This document shows, in pieces, positions 48,421-59,783 of a stretch of DNA of 64,000 nucleotides. The notes beneath the pieces are model-generated. The model saw only the letters and a list, made by a program, of their open reading frames with translations, was not told the origin of the DNA and ran no database searches. The stretch's first letter is position 1; each line of letters starts with the position of its first letter. Source of the DNA: Aphrophora alni. Lineage: Eukaryota; Arthropoda; Insecta; Hemiptera; Aphrophoridae. The stretch lies in contig OY740768.1 in the NCBI GenBank assembly GCA_963513935.1, forward strand, positions 77,724,877-77,788,876, read 5' to 3'. The position numbers were made by a program, and so were the translations under genes.

Positions 48421-50676
48421 GTAAGTAGTCTATTTTTGCATTTGTTATTTAATTATATTAAATTGTGTGTTTATAACTTTATTTTTGAACTTCATTCAAA
48501 TCTGTAAATATCTCTGTTGAATTTCTAAAGTTACTAATTACAATTTTTATCCTAATTAAACTGAAAACCGAATTATATTTTATCAAAATCTCAAGAATCA
48601 AAATTACCATTTTCTAAGTTTTACCATTCGTATTAGTGCTGACCTTGGCATTTAGATATTTCAAGTATCTTATAGATAGAGAAAATTCTTTCGCACATTG
48701 CCAACTGTGTAATTAATTATATTGTCCCGTTCATAACTACTTGTAAGAAAATAGTGTATTCTGATACCTCTCATAAGCTAAGCGAGTCAAATAAAACATT
48801 CTTCCTTGAATTTGGCATTGTCAAAAACAAAGGTCAGCTTAAAGTTTTTGCAATACAGAATATCTGTGTTTATTATTTGATTAGTATTAAATATACAAAA
48901 TAAAAATATCCTATGGTATAAGGCCAAAAATTTTAATTTACCGGTTTTCTCTACTATCTTATTCATTCAACAACCCAAATTTAGAATATGGCAGCACAAA
49001 TGTAAATGCTCAAAAGATTGTACCTCTTTTCAAAGAAAAACTTAACCCTTACAACTCTAATGTTGGCTGTCAGCCGACATCTTAGTTTTCCCGTTACGAT
49101 CCCATGTTGGCCAACGGTCAACAATAAACAATTTGATATTTTAACGATAATTTTCTATAGTTTACGATATTTTGTTATATCGAAGTTGTTCTGTACACGT
49201 TTTCTTTTATTGTGTAACTATAGTAAATAAATTAAAATTAGGAAAAAAATATATTGTTTTTATTTTATTTTATAAAATTTTAAGTATTAGCTACTATATT
49301 TCAGCTGGACAATTCAATATTTTAATGATATTTTTCGATAGTATTCGATATTTGGTTATATCGAAGTTCTATACACATTATTCTTTTATTTTGTAACTAA
49401 ATTAAAATTAGGAAGAAAAAACCATTGTTTTCATTTTATTTAAAGCTCTGTTTTTATTAGCTGTATTTCAGCTATAATCCTACAAAAAAAGAGATCTGAG
49501 TAAATGTTCAGTGCTCTAATAATGCTACTGGTACATTCTACTGATACAGTGGAATAATTGCTAATGTAACGATACAAAATTTTAATAACGGACATCTGAA
49601 GATTATATTATTCATCAACCGTTCATACATTATGTTCTTAAACCTCCAACTAATTATCGCACCGCAGCTGTACAATGGCTCCCGTACTGTGGATCGGTGT
49701 AACATTTCCCATTTTTGGGTCTCATTTTGGATTATTACTTGGTTCAATATGTGAGGTGTAATGGCATATGACATAAGAACCGTGCATCACACTCGTATTG
49801 TGATTGTATATTGAAATCAAGTATGGACGGACAGATTATGTTTCAAATTTGGAACCAGGAATAAATGAGTTTTATGAATAAAATTTGTCAAATAATTGAA
49901 TAAAGGTATGTGTAAGAAAAATTGTAAACTTTTTTTATAAATTAAGAGATTAAGGAAACATTTAAACCCAAAATTAATACATATTAAATTCAGTGCAGTG
50001 TGTTTTGTGTGATGATATAATAATCAGGTTAGCTCTAATTAGCCCATAATGCCCACCAATAACAAGATTTCTATAACCAAGGGAGAACAGTGTAATTCTT
50101 GGGACCACATTCACATGTGTTCACAAACCACATGTTTTTGGTTCTCTCGCCAACACAAGAACTTCTCATTATCTGAACGATACGAATCTGTAAGAGCTAT
50201 GCTTCAAATGAGTGTTTTCATAAAAAAAAAGAGTTTTTAAATTGGTTTTGGTTAAAGCCAGTGATTTGCATCCTTGGTATACGGGGCATAAGTATATTTC
50301 TGAACTTTTCTCTTGTACACTTGTTCAATTAGAATGATACAATTTTTTATGTTTGTATGTTTATTCAGGATATCCTTCTCTAATTGTAAGCTAACTTAGT
50401 CAAATAAGATGGTTTATGTTGTATGTATTGCAGAAATACTGAACTTAAAAAAAAAAAAAAAAAATGGTTTGTTTTGTGATTTATAGGTACATTCTCCTAA
50501 AAATCATGATCCTGAAAATATAATTAAGTATCTGTTGTAACAAAATTAGGCCATAGCCTAGAATTTGATTAGGTGGTTATTTATTTGTTAATTGTTAGAA
50601 TTTAGTTAGATGTTTATTTGTTAATTATTAGAGTTTAATTAGTCATTTCATTATTAATTGTTTATATATATATACA
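48421..50676. other. non-coding DNA
   Basis: Contains the 181-bp duplication annotated below. A TTAACCCTTACAACTC word at 49042 followed by GTTGGCTGTCAGCCGAC looks like one end of a piggyBac-type element, but no partner end was found. A 20-base A run lies near 50445-50464. No gene recognised. Confidence 0.4.
49128..49480. repeat. direct tandem duplication, about 181 bp x 2
   Basis: Units start at about 49130 and 49311 and share GATATTT.GTTATATCGAAGTT, TTCTTTTATT and AAATTAAAATTAGGAA blocks. The second unit has several small deletions. Confidence 0.75.
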
Positions 50677-51367
50677 CAGTAGAGTCTCGCAAACTCGGTA
50701 CTCGATAACCCGGCAGTCCGGATTACTCGGCGATCCCGACGGGAAAAAATATATATTTCTAAAAACAGCGATGTTAATAAAAGTTCGGCAGATCCCAAAG
50801 CGGGCATTAACTTCGATCGCTCGAATCGTTGATGGTACTTTTCCCACGTTAAACTCGTCACAAAGCTTTTTTACAGATTCCCCTCTGTCAAGTCTTTTTA
50901 ACACATTTAACCGCTTCTCAAACGAAACCAACATACGCTTCCGTTTTCGTAACTCGCTCATTTTTATTTACTGTATATACTGTGCGTACCTGTCAAAGAA
51001 AACTGAAAAGAAATGTTATATTTTCCATAATGTATACTAAATTGATTCGTGGAAAAAACGGCCCATCAAACATTTTTGCAGGTGTATGTCTGCTATATCG
51101 ACGGGTGCCAATGCCGCGGGGTTATTATGCCGCCGACAATGGGATACCGCTATCGACAAAGTCGTTTGATATCGCCGCCGCTTTGGTGCCGCAGTGTTTT
51201 TACACTGCCGACAATGGGATACCGCTATCGATAATGTCGTTTGATATCGCCGCCGCTTGGGTATTTCAATTACAATTTATTTTTTGCCCTTATTCCCGAT
51301 AACTCGACATTTCAAAAACTCGGCACACTTCCGGTCCACATTACGCTGAATTTGCGGGACTCTACTG
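50677..51367 (-). mobile_element. pogo/Tigger-type deletion derivative, 691 bp
   Basis: Inverted ends CAGTAGAGTC[T/C]CGCAAA at 50677 and (complement) 51367. Further subterminal words such as CTCGGTACTCGATAACCCGG and its partner CCCGATAACTCG are also in inverted order. A TA follows the right end; the left flank reads TACA, so the TA duplication is imperfect, probably because it lies in a TA repeat. The interior keeps only the start of the transposase gene, plus a 76-bp tandem duplication (51133 and 51209, GACAATGGGATACCGCTATC). Confidence 0.85.
50797..50961 (-). pseudogene. CENP-B-type DNA-binding N-terminus of a Tigger transposase
   Basis: From ATG 50961 on the minus strand the frame reads RKRKRMLVSFEKRLNVLKRL and then ESVKKLCDEFNVGK. 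This is the first helix-turn-helix of the CENP-B/pogo (Psq-like) DNA-binding domain. After about 45-55 residues similarity ends and the frame runs into the other element end, stopping at 50662-50664. The second HTH and the DDE catalytic domain are missing. A short protein with DNA-binding capacity could be made if transcribed, but nothing shows expression. Confidence 0.8.
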
Positions 51368-51377
51368 TATATATATT

Positions 51378-51415
<38 letters not shown>

Positions 51416-51417
51416 TG

Positions 51418-51458
<41 letters not shown>
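51368..51458. repeat. (TA)n tract with repeated TTAATTGAAT
   Basis: AT dinucleotide repeat interrupted by spaced TTAATTGAAT words. Confidence 0.9.
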
Positions 51459-51459
<1 letters not shown>

Positions 51460-51606
51460 TTATTGAAGGTCATTATTTATGAATTTAATTAATTTTGAAC
51501 ATAGTCTAACAAGATTAGCGTAGGCCGAAAAGTTAAATAAAGTATCTTAACTCTAGAACTGGTGCATGTTAAATTTCTTCATAATTATTAAAATTCATAA
51601 AAAATA

Positions 51607-52390
51607 GTAATATTATGCAAAACATAACTTGTTATATATCATTTTTCTCAGGAAGGTCCATAGAATTTATCTGTGTAAACGAAAAAATGTTATATGTAAC
51701 GGTTTTGGAGTAAGTATGTTAGGAATCAAAAAATGTGCATGTAAAAATGTAAAACTTCCAAAAAACCTGCCAAAAAATAAATTTTTTTTTTCAAGATAGC
51801 CAAAAGTTTTGTTCTATTATTGTAAATAAAAATTGATAAAAAAAAAATCAATTTCCAAAAATTAAAAAATTAAATAAATTTTTTAATAAAAAAAGTAAAA
51901 ATTACATTTTTAGCTAGGCCTAAAAACAAAATTGGCTAATATTATGCAAAACATAACATGTTATATATCATTTTTCTCAGAAAGGTTCATAGAATTTAGT
52001 AGTGTAATGAAAAAAAAGTTTGTAAAATAATTTTGGAGTCAGTATGGCAAAGAACAAAAAAAAAAAACACACAAAAATTGAATGCTAAATTTCACTTCAA
52101 AGTCCAATTGAGCATAGAATTTTTTTTAAAAATATTTTTTCAAGTATTACAAACGTTTTCTAGTATAAATGTGAATAAAAATTGGTAAAATCTAAAAAAA
52201 AAAAAAAAAATAAATAAATCCCTTTAAAAATTGAAAATTACGTTTTTAGCTAGGCCTTTTTAATAATAGGCTAATATTATGCAAAACAACTTGTTATATA
52301 TCATTTTTCTTAGAAAGGTTCATAGAATTTAGTAGTGTAATGAAAAAAAGTTTGAAAAATAATTTTGGAGTCAGTATGATCGATATTTCA
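51607..52390. repeat. tandem array, about 330 bp x 2.3
   Basis: Units begin at about 51608, 51937 and 52271 with AATATTATGCAAAACA followed by TTGTTATATATCATTTTTCT. Each full unit ends in TTTTAGCTAGGCCT. The second and third units are closer to each other than to the first. Confidence 0.88.
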
Positions 52391-52994
52391 CTTCTAGTGA
52401 ACTGATTCCAGATCCGAAAAAATCTTAGAGTTTTGGTTACTGGTTCATAAAATATAATATAACTCAAAAACTTTAAAAGCTATGATAATTTGGAATATGT
52501 AGTTTGAAAGAGGAAGGAAAATACTATAAAATAGAGCCAACTTGTGTTCTTTGGGCATGAATGAATTTTTACAAATAAAAATCAAAACAAAGAGGTATAA
52601 AACTTGTCACTTTTTCGACGGCCGTCACATGCAGCTACCTGCCGGCGAAACTGACAAACTTCGTGAAATATTTATATTTTTTCTTTTCTCTCTATGAAAT
52701 TCAGGTTAGACAGCTCTGAAAGATTGAAACACAAGCTTTTCAATGGTGTATAATTCATTTCTCTACGACTCCATTTACTAGGCTAAAAGTTGAGTTGAAG
52801 AAAAAAAACTTATTTTTTTGTATGATACATCTGTAAAACGAATCTGTTTTTCGTAAATAATTTATAGATTAAAAACTATATGAGTTAGAAACATGTGGTA
52901 AACTGTGTTAGATAGGTAAAGATTTGTACCAAAAAAAATTTACTGTAAAAGAAATAACAATCAGACAAGATCTCATTTAATTAAATAAATTTAT
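52391..52994. other. non-coding DNA
   Basis: No gene recognised. A GC-richer patch GACGGCCGTCACATGCAGCT at about 52617 contains a GACGGCCGTC palindrome. Confidence 0.4.
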
Positions 52995-53043
52995 TACATC
53001 ACATAAATACTTACTTCTTACTTCTTAGTACGGGCGTCCAGCA

Positions 53044-56000
53044 TCAATCGTAGCCGATGGCCCGAGGTCCAATGTACGCAGCACAAGCAAGCTGCCAATG
53101 TTTTTTGTTTTTAATGATGTCCTCAAAATCGTTGACTTCTGCTCTTAGTAGATCACGTGAAAGAATTGGATAGCTGCAACGCAGAAGAATGTTCTCCAGA
53201 TCCTCTTCATCGTCTTCGTATAATGCACAGTGCGACGAATCGGTAAGGTTGAAGCGGAATAGGTATTTCTGCGTCACTATGTGACCGATTCTAGCTCTTG
53301 CTGCGAAAGATGCTAGTTGTCTTTGCACCCCTTTATATAAGTTCCCGTCAGTTGGTAGGGGTTGAATCTTGTGCAGGTGTCTCCCAACAGTTGACTGATT
53401 CCATTTGTCCGACCAGGCTTTATAAAAATATTTGTTGCTTTGGTTCCTACAGTGAAGCAATGAAACCTTCTTCTCATCTGTAGGCTGCATTTTAGAGGCT
53501 GCTTTCGCTATTTGGTCCGCAACCTCATTTCCGTATACGTCACAATGCGATGGTACCCACTGCAAAGTAATTTCACATCTATGGCTCTGTAGTTCACAAA
53601 GCAGGCGTCTAATTTCCAAGATACGAAAAGCATATGCCGTAGGTTCGGGGTTCAAGATAGCCTTCAGAGCACTTTTGGAGTCCGTTAAGACACACACCTG
53701 CGATATTTTCAACGATAAACAACTTGTAAGCGCTGCATTTATAGCTAGTAATTCTGCATCCATACTGGACAATGAGTTTGCTGGCACGTAGTACCTATCA
53801 CCAGTTGTTTGATTGAAGTAACCGGCACCCGCAGCTTTTCTTTCAATGTCCACTGAGCCATCGGTGAATATCTTGATATGGCGATTATAAAGCTCATTTA
53901 TCATGGACAGTGCTTCATTTTTCAAGATTGCCGGGTGGTTGTTTTTCGTTAGCCGGTTTGGTAGTTCCATAACAATTTCCACTCCATTCCATATGCTTGG
54001 TCTATCGTCGTATGGCACTGGGATGGTTTCAGGAACGCCACACATTAACATGGAGGCCATGGACCTAATTTGACACGTGAATGAGTTTCTGATGTTACTG
54101 CTTGCATTTATCATGCGGCGTAAAGGATGATTGGGCGTTGATGACTGTATTCTTAAGTATTTGGTCCACATTTGCCTTCTGATATATATTTCAATAGGTT
54201 CAACACCCAGTTCCACTTCCATGGCGGAAGTGAGAGTGGTGCTCGGGCATCCAAGGTATGTACGGAGAGCCGCTGCTTGAATGCGGCCTATTTTGTCAAT
54301 GTGTGTTTTGGCTGCAGCTCCCCAAACTTCACAGCAATAGGTAGCTTTGGAGCGTACAAAGGCTAACTAAAATGATCTTAGTGTTGATGTGTCTGCACCC
54401 CAGTTGCGACCGGCCACTACTTTGAGCGCATTCAGCCGCGATGTGCACTTCTCTAAAACATAGTCCACTTGCTTTGCCCAACGCAATTTTGAATCCAACA
54501 CCACTCCCAACAATTTTGGGTTAGGGTTAAATTTCACGGGAATATCTTGTATTCGTAACTGCGGTATGTAGTTTGCCAGATTATTTCTTCTCGTGAAAAA
54601 AGAGCACTCTGTATTGTCCAGAGATATTTTAAATGACCACTTTCCACACCATTCTATTATCCTGTGTAGAGCTAGTTGAACCAAATTTATCGCTTTGAAA
54701 TGGTCTTCATCCGATGCCCAGATTGTGCAGTCATCCGCGAATGTACAGCTGGACACTCCAGGAGGGAGCTGGGCCGAGACATCGTGGAGTGCGATATTAA
54801 AGAGGGTTGGGCAGATAATTTCACCTTGGGGAATGCCATTTGCAACAACGTGATTCGATGAAATGGTTTCATTGACGTCCACTTGAATGCACCTGTTTTT
54901 TAGGTAAGATACGATATACTTCAACATTTTGCCCCTTATACCAAGCTTCATACACTGGAGGATAAACGTAGCATGCGGAATTTTGTCAAAAGCTGCTTCG
55001 TAGTCGATCATCACCGCAATCGTAGCCTTCTTCTGTTCGAAACCTTCATAAATTTGGTCTGTGAAATATAGCAATGCATCTGCTGTGCTCCTCTGACGCC
55101 GGAAACTTAATTGGAGATTGCTCAGTTTATCATCGTTTTATAGTCTCCATGTCAATCTTGCGTTCACTAGACGTTCCATAAGTTTCCCCAGGTAGGATGT
55201 CAGCGATATGGGTCTATAAGATTCCAGTTGCGATTAGTCTTTTCCAGGTTTGCGGATAGGTATGATTCGAGTGGTTTTCCATTTTTGCGGTATTTCTCCT
55301 GTTTTCCAGTCATCATTGAATAAATTTAATATTTTGCGGAGCATCTTTTGCGAACAGTTCTTCAACATTTCGTTATGGATATCATCCGCTCCAGGAGATG
55401 AACAGTTGATTTTTGCCAAGGCATTTGTCAGCTCTTTCATTGTAAATGGTGCATTATCCATGTCTTCATGCAGACATAGCAGTTCCATGCGGCGGGTGAA
55501 GAATTGCTCTTCTTTTGTTAGATGCATAGGCCAAGGCACTCGCTTTACTGATCGATTTGAATAATGCTTGCTGAAGGCATTTGCTTTCTCTTGGTCCGCT
55601 ATCAGGAGCATTCCGTTCGCCAGTTTCAATGAATGAATTTTCCTTGACGATTCACCGTTCGTAGCTTTAAATTTTTGCCATACCGTGCTTGATGGGGTAT
55701 TTATATTCATAGAGCCGACAAACTCTCTCCATGATTTTCTTTTAGCTTCAGTGATAGCTTTGCGTAGGGTGGCGTTGCACCTATTATATTCCATTCTGTT
55801 GTTTGGGTGTCTGTTTTTCACCCATCTTTTCCGAGCTTTAATACGGTCTTTCCTAAGGCTTTCGATGTCATCATTCCACCAGTTGTTCATGTAACTTTGT
55901 TTCTTATTACCAGTTTGTTTAGGTATGCTTTTGCTTGCAGCGTTTAAAATGCCGTCTTCAATTGATGTTAAATTATGTTCGATTTCTAAGGCGTTTAGGC

Positions 56001-56788
56001 GAGTTTCTTCAGTAAAGGTAATCCAGTCTGCCTTTTTAATTTTATATCTGCTGTGAACAACTGCATTGTTTACCATCTGTTCGTTCTTGACTCTAATCTC
56101 ATTATACACAGGCAGATGATCGCTGCCCAAATCTTCGCCTACCTTCCAGCAACTCACTTTTCTCCACACATCTGGGCTGGTAATTACTAGGTCTAATGTG
56201 CTCAAAGTTCCTGTTGACGCAGACTGATACGTAGGGTGAAGCTTATCGTTCAGCAACACCTTGTTGCCCGTTGTCAACCAATCGTACAAAACATTCCCGT
56301 TGCCATTGGAAGGGTCGTCGTTCCAAGAGTGGTGTTTACAGTTAAAATCTCCTACAATGATAGCATTGTTGTCCATAGATGAAAGTATTTGAAAGTCGTC
56401 GCTACGGATACCTTGTACATAAACTACAGGTCATAAACCTTGTCGCTACAGATACATAAACGTTGCAGAGTAAGAAAACATCATCCTTGTTCATTCTGAT
56501 TTTAAACTTGGCGACTTCGATTTTTTGACCTAGCATGATATCATAGCTTTTCACAGTTAGTGAATCATGAATTAGAGTTACCAGGCCTCCTCCTGTACGG
56601 TCTTCTCTTGAGGCGTTGTACATTTTATAACCATTAAATCTGGGATGGTACTTCTCATTTGCAGGTAAGGACGCCTCCTGAATACAAGCAATATTGACAT
56701 GTTCAGTTTTGAGCACTTTCTTTAGTTCGTCAGATTTTTTCCGCAGAGACCTTGCATTCCAATTCATGATTATCAATTTCTTTTCCAT
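53044..56788 (-). pseudogene. LINE ORF2: endonuclease, reverse transcriptase, RNase H
   Basis: The likely start is ATG 56788 (MEKKLIIMNWNARSL). APE-type endonuclease: NWNARSL, IQEASLP, GDFNCKHHSW and SDHLP. RT: SYRPISLTSYLGK, an AAFDKIPH block, NGIPQGEIICPTLF and FADDCTIW (FADD for the usual YADD), then LLGVVLD. RNase H: IFTDGSVD, MDAELLAI, LTDSKSAL and GNEVADQIAK keep the D, E, D, D residues. A Cys/His-like end (HCALYEDDEEDLENILLRC) closes the protein. Damage is light: a frameshift with a local duplication at about 56376-56440 and in-frame stops at 55234-55236, 55138-55140 and 54367-54369. All other blocks from 56376 to 53044 share one frame. About 1,250 codons, normal for the class. Confidence 0.93.
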
Positions 56789-57242
56789 CTCTGTTCGTTG
56801 CACGTGTTGTGACTTCGGGTATGATCGCAACTTGTCCCTCTCTTTGAATGTTGTACCTATCGATACGTGCCCGTATTCGTGCTTAGCTTTCCGTTTTATT
56901 TCGCTTAATATGTCTTTCGCAATAATTCTTGACGGGCACCATATTTCTGTTCTTTGGAAAAATCCCATTCCTCTTGCTCTCATGATGAGGCTTTTGTCAA
57001 TCTCGAGAGTAAGCCGTATTGACTTAATACTTTGTCCTGCCGTATTCCATATTAAAACTTTCAACCTGTCCGGGTGTTCTCGTCTCGAAGAGACACGTCG
57101 AAAGCCTTTAGAAGGGCTGGATAAGAGGCTTGTTTGATTTTGCTTGTACATGGGACTTTCTCTTGGAAAGCTAATGCTGGTGTTCAGTTCACTGTAATTA
57201 CAGCTATCCAGGGGCAGGACGTGGACCAACCAGCTCACCCCC
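56789..57242 (-). other. LINE 5' region upstream of ORF2
   Basis: The minus-strand frame from 57238 is open into ORF2 (MSWLVHVLPLDSCNYSELNT, later EIWCPSRIIAKDILSEIKRK) but has no recognisable Gag zinc knuckles. It may be the tail of ORF1 or a translated leader. Confidence 0.4.
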
Positions 57243-58904
57243 TACAATACATAAATAACACTTAAATAATCTAAATTCATTCTTTAATAACATAAAATTA
57301 AAGTCGAAACATATTTGGAGAGCAAAGATTAATCAACTGACAGATAGCTGGGGAAAGTGGTGGCCATCTTGTGACAGCGCTACCGTGCAACCGGAAAAAA
57401 AACAAACATTCACATTTACTGAAGGGAAGATAATATCAAATAGTCTAAATAGAGTTGAAAAAAAATTAATAAATAAATAAAAAAAAGGTATAATTACAAA
57501 CAAAGATGTAAAATTAAGTAAGGTATAATTTAATTTAAACATAATCTGTAATAAGTTTAAGAATAGTACTAAAAGTGGTTAAATTGTGAAATAAAGTAAT
57601 ATCCAGTTTTGTGAATTAACAAAGAGATCAAACTAGATCTGAAGTAAAAGAGCTTAAGCCCATTATTGAAAAACCTAAGCCAACTGAGACAACAGTCAAG
57701 GGGATTCTCATAAAAATTGCCATTAGAGCATGACCTGTTTTTTAGCTCCCGAGAAAACCAAATTGAAAATTTTAATATTCAGTAATTGTTGTATAGGAAA
57801 TAGTTAAAGACATTTGTCAAGTGAACATTAAAGGCTAAATCTTCAAGATAAAAAATATCTAATGACATAAATAAAAATTTAAGCCTAAGCTGCAAAATAA
57901 AAAGGTAATATCCAACCAACGTTTTATAAAATCTAATCATTAGAACAAGATTATCATTGTTTAAAAAGACTATTAGAAATTAAATATAAACACTAATAAT
58001 TATTCATTTAAAAAAGAAAAACTTTGAACTTTAAGTAGATATTAGAAGCAATTTTCATGAATAGAATTTATTTAACTATAATTGTGTATATTCAATATTT
58101 CAATAAATTTGTAAATTTAATCTTTGCTATTTTTATTCATGTTAGAATAAGTGGTATATGCAAATATATTGAGGGCCTCGAAGCTGAGAACCCCGAGAAA
58201 AGAGATCTAACTTAAATAGTTTGCTCAAAAAAGAAATAAAATTTTATTATTTTTTTACAAATAACCAGTTTAAAAAATTCAAAAACTCATAATTATATTG
58301 TGCTTTCTCACAGGATGGCACCCAATAAATTAATAAATTCAATAATCTCTAATAAGTAATTTTAAATTCACATCTGGTTAGAAAAGTTACATTACATATT
58401 TTATTTTATAAGTTAAAAATGGAGCTAGCAAGTTTCTCGAGTCTTGCACTCATTTAATTAAATTTAATCTCAGGGTATGGATTCTTTCAAAAAGTGTACT
58501 CAAAGAGAAATCATGAAAACAGAACCAGTTGCTGAAATACATACATAGTTAGTTTTATTGTATGCTGGAAGTTCATACATAGTTAGTTAGAGCTGAAAGT
58601 ATATACAAAATTAATTTTAAATCATTTCATCTCCAAAATAAAATATAGTTCAACTGTTAATTTTCTATCTCATAGTCGTTAGATAATTGCATATCAAATG
58701 TATAATTTATATAATGCAACGATACCAAGTTGCTTTGATCATGTACTTTAACATGTTTGCATTAGTTATCCCCCTGTTCTACAGAGACTTATTTAAAAAA
58801 AACATTTTCCCATACTTTCAATTACAATTCATTATTACAAGCCTAACTACAGACAAACTCACATCTTATACTCTTAACAACCAACTTTTGACTCTGAACC
58901 ACCA

Positions 58905-59095
58905 ACTAACTTCTCACATCTCGGACTCTCAAACTTAGACTAACTATTTCTCATACCTCAGACTCCCAAATTTAGACCAACTACTTCTCATATCTCAGAC
59001 TTACAAACATACACCAACTACTCATATCTCAGACTCCCAAACTTAGATTAACTTTATATCTCAGAATCCCAAACTTAGACTATCTACTTCTAACA
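58905..59095. repeat. minisatellite, about 38-45 bp x 5
   Basis: Irregular units built on CTCATATCTCAGACTCCCAA followed by ACTTAGACTAACTACTT. Unit length varies by small deletions. Confidence 0.85.
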
Positions 59096-59150
59096 AAAAT
59101 TCTTTTGAAAGTCTCTTCTCTCTGTTCCCCTCCCCACATCAGAAAGGAAG

Positions 59151-59265
59151 CACACAAACACTGTTGCCATATTTTCAATTTACATAGTATATAATATAAC
59201 TTAAAAGGAAAACACAAACACTGTTGTCAGATTTCAATTTATATAGTATATAATATAATTTGTTA
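59151..59265. repeat. direct tandem duplication, 60 bp x 2
   Basis: Copies share ACACAAACACTGTTG and TATAGTATATAATATAA-type blocks at a 60-base spacing (59153 and 59213). Confidence 0.85.
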
Positions 59266-59783
59266 TCTAACTTACATCTATACATTTACAAATTATTCCT
59301 GATCATTTTTTACATTAAAAAATATGCATAAAATGTTTTTATTTTGTGTATTTATTTGTTTATTTTGTAACACTCCATCTTCATCTACACCCAATCAAAC
59401 TATACACACATCTAGAAGTTACCACTCCTCTAATCTCATTTTTCGTCTTCTGATATACATACATACAGTCTAACCGATCTTTAATTTATCTAAAAATGTG
59501 AAACGTTACTGCGGTAATCACTGTTTTTCAATTCAACATCATCCTTTCGCGATAATTTATATACCAATAGAATGGTAATGATCCAAACATTCATATTCAT
59601 GTAACCAAAAGTTAATAAAATGTTATAAGTAATATTTAATTAATTGCTAAAGTTTGTGTATTTCGTAACGTGGCAACATTCGTAGCAATAAAATATAAAT
59701 TACTTCATTCTTTGTCTAATATACAAAAGTCCATATTATTATTTCTCTTCAACTAATACAGTAACTTCTACAGTAACAGTATT

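Larger units (their letters stand above)
52995..57257 (-). mobile_element. non-LTR retrotransposon (LINE, I/Jockey-like with RNase H), with target duplications
   Basis: The element (53010-57242) lies on the minus strand. TACATCACATAAATA (52995-53009) and TACAATACATAAATA (57243-57257) match at 13 of 15 positions and look like the target-site duplication. Its 5' end (minus strand) reads GGGGGTGAGCTGG. The 3' end is a short AAGTAAGAAGTAAG repeat instead of poly-A. Only about 450 bases precede the endonuclease gene, too little for a full ORF1, so it is 5'-truncated or lacks ORF1. Confidence 0.85.

Noticed and set aside
49042..49480. piggyBac-type element starting TTAACCCTTACAACTC
   Set aside because: Only one end is visible and no matching right end or second TTAA-linked repeat was found.
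49538..49774. 78-codon minus-strand frame
   Set aside because: Not recognised and without supporting signals; left unannotated.
56694..57137. 147-codon plus-strand frame
   Set aside because: Antisense to the LINE endonuclease start and leader.
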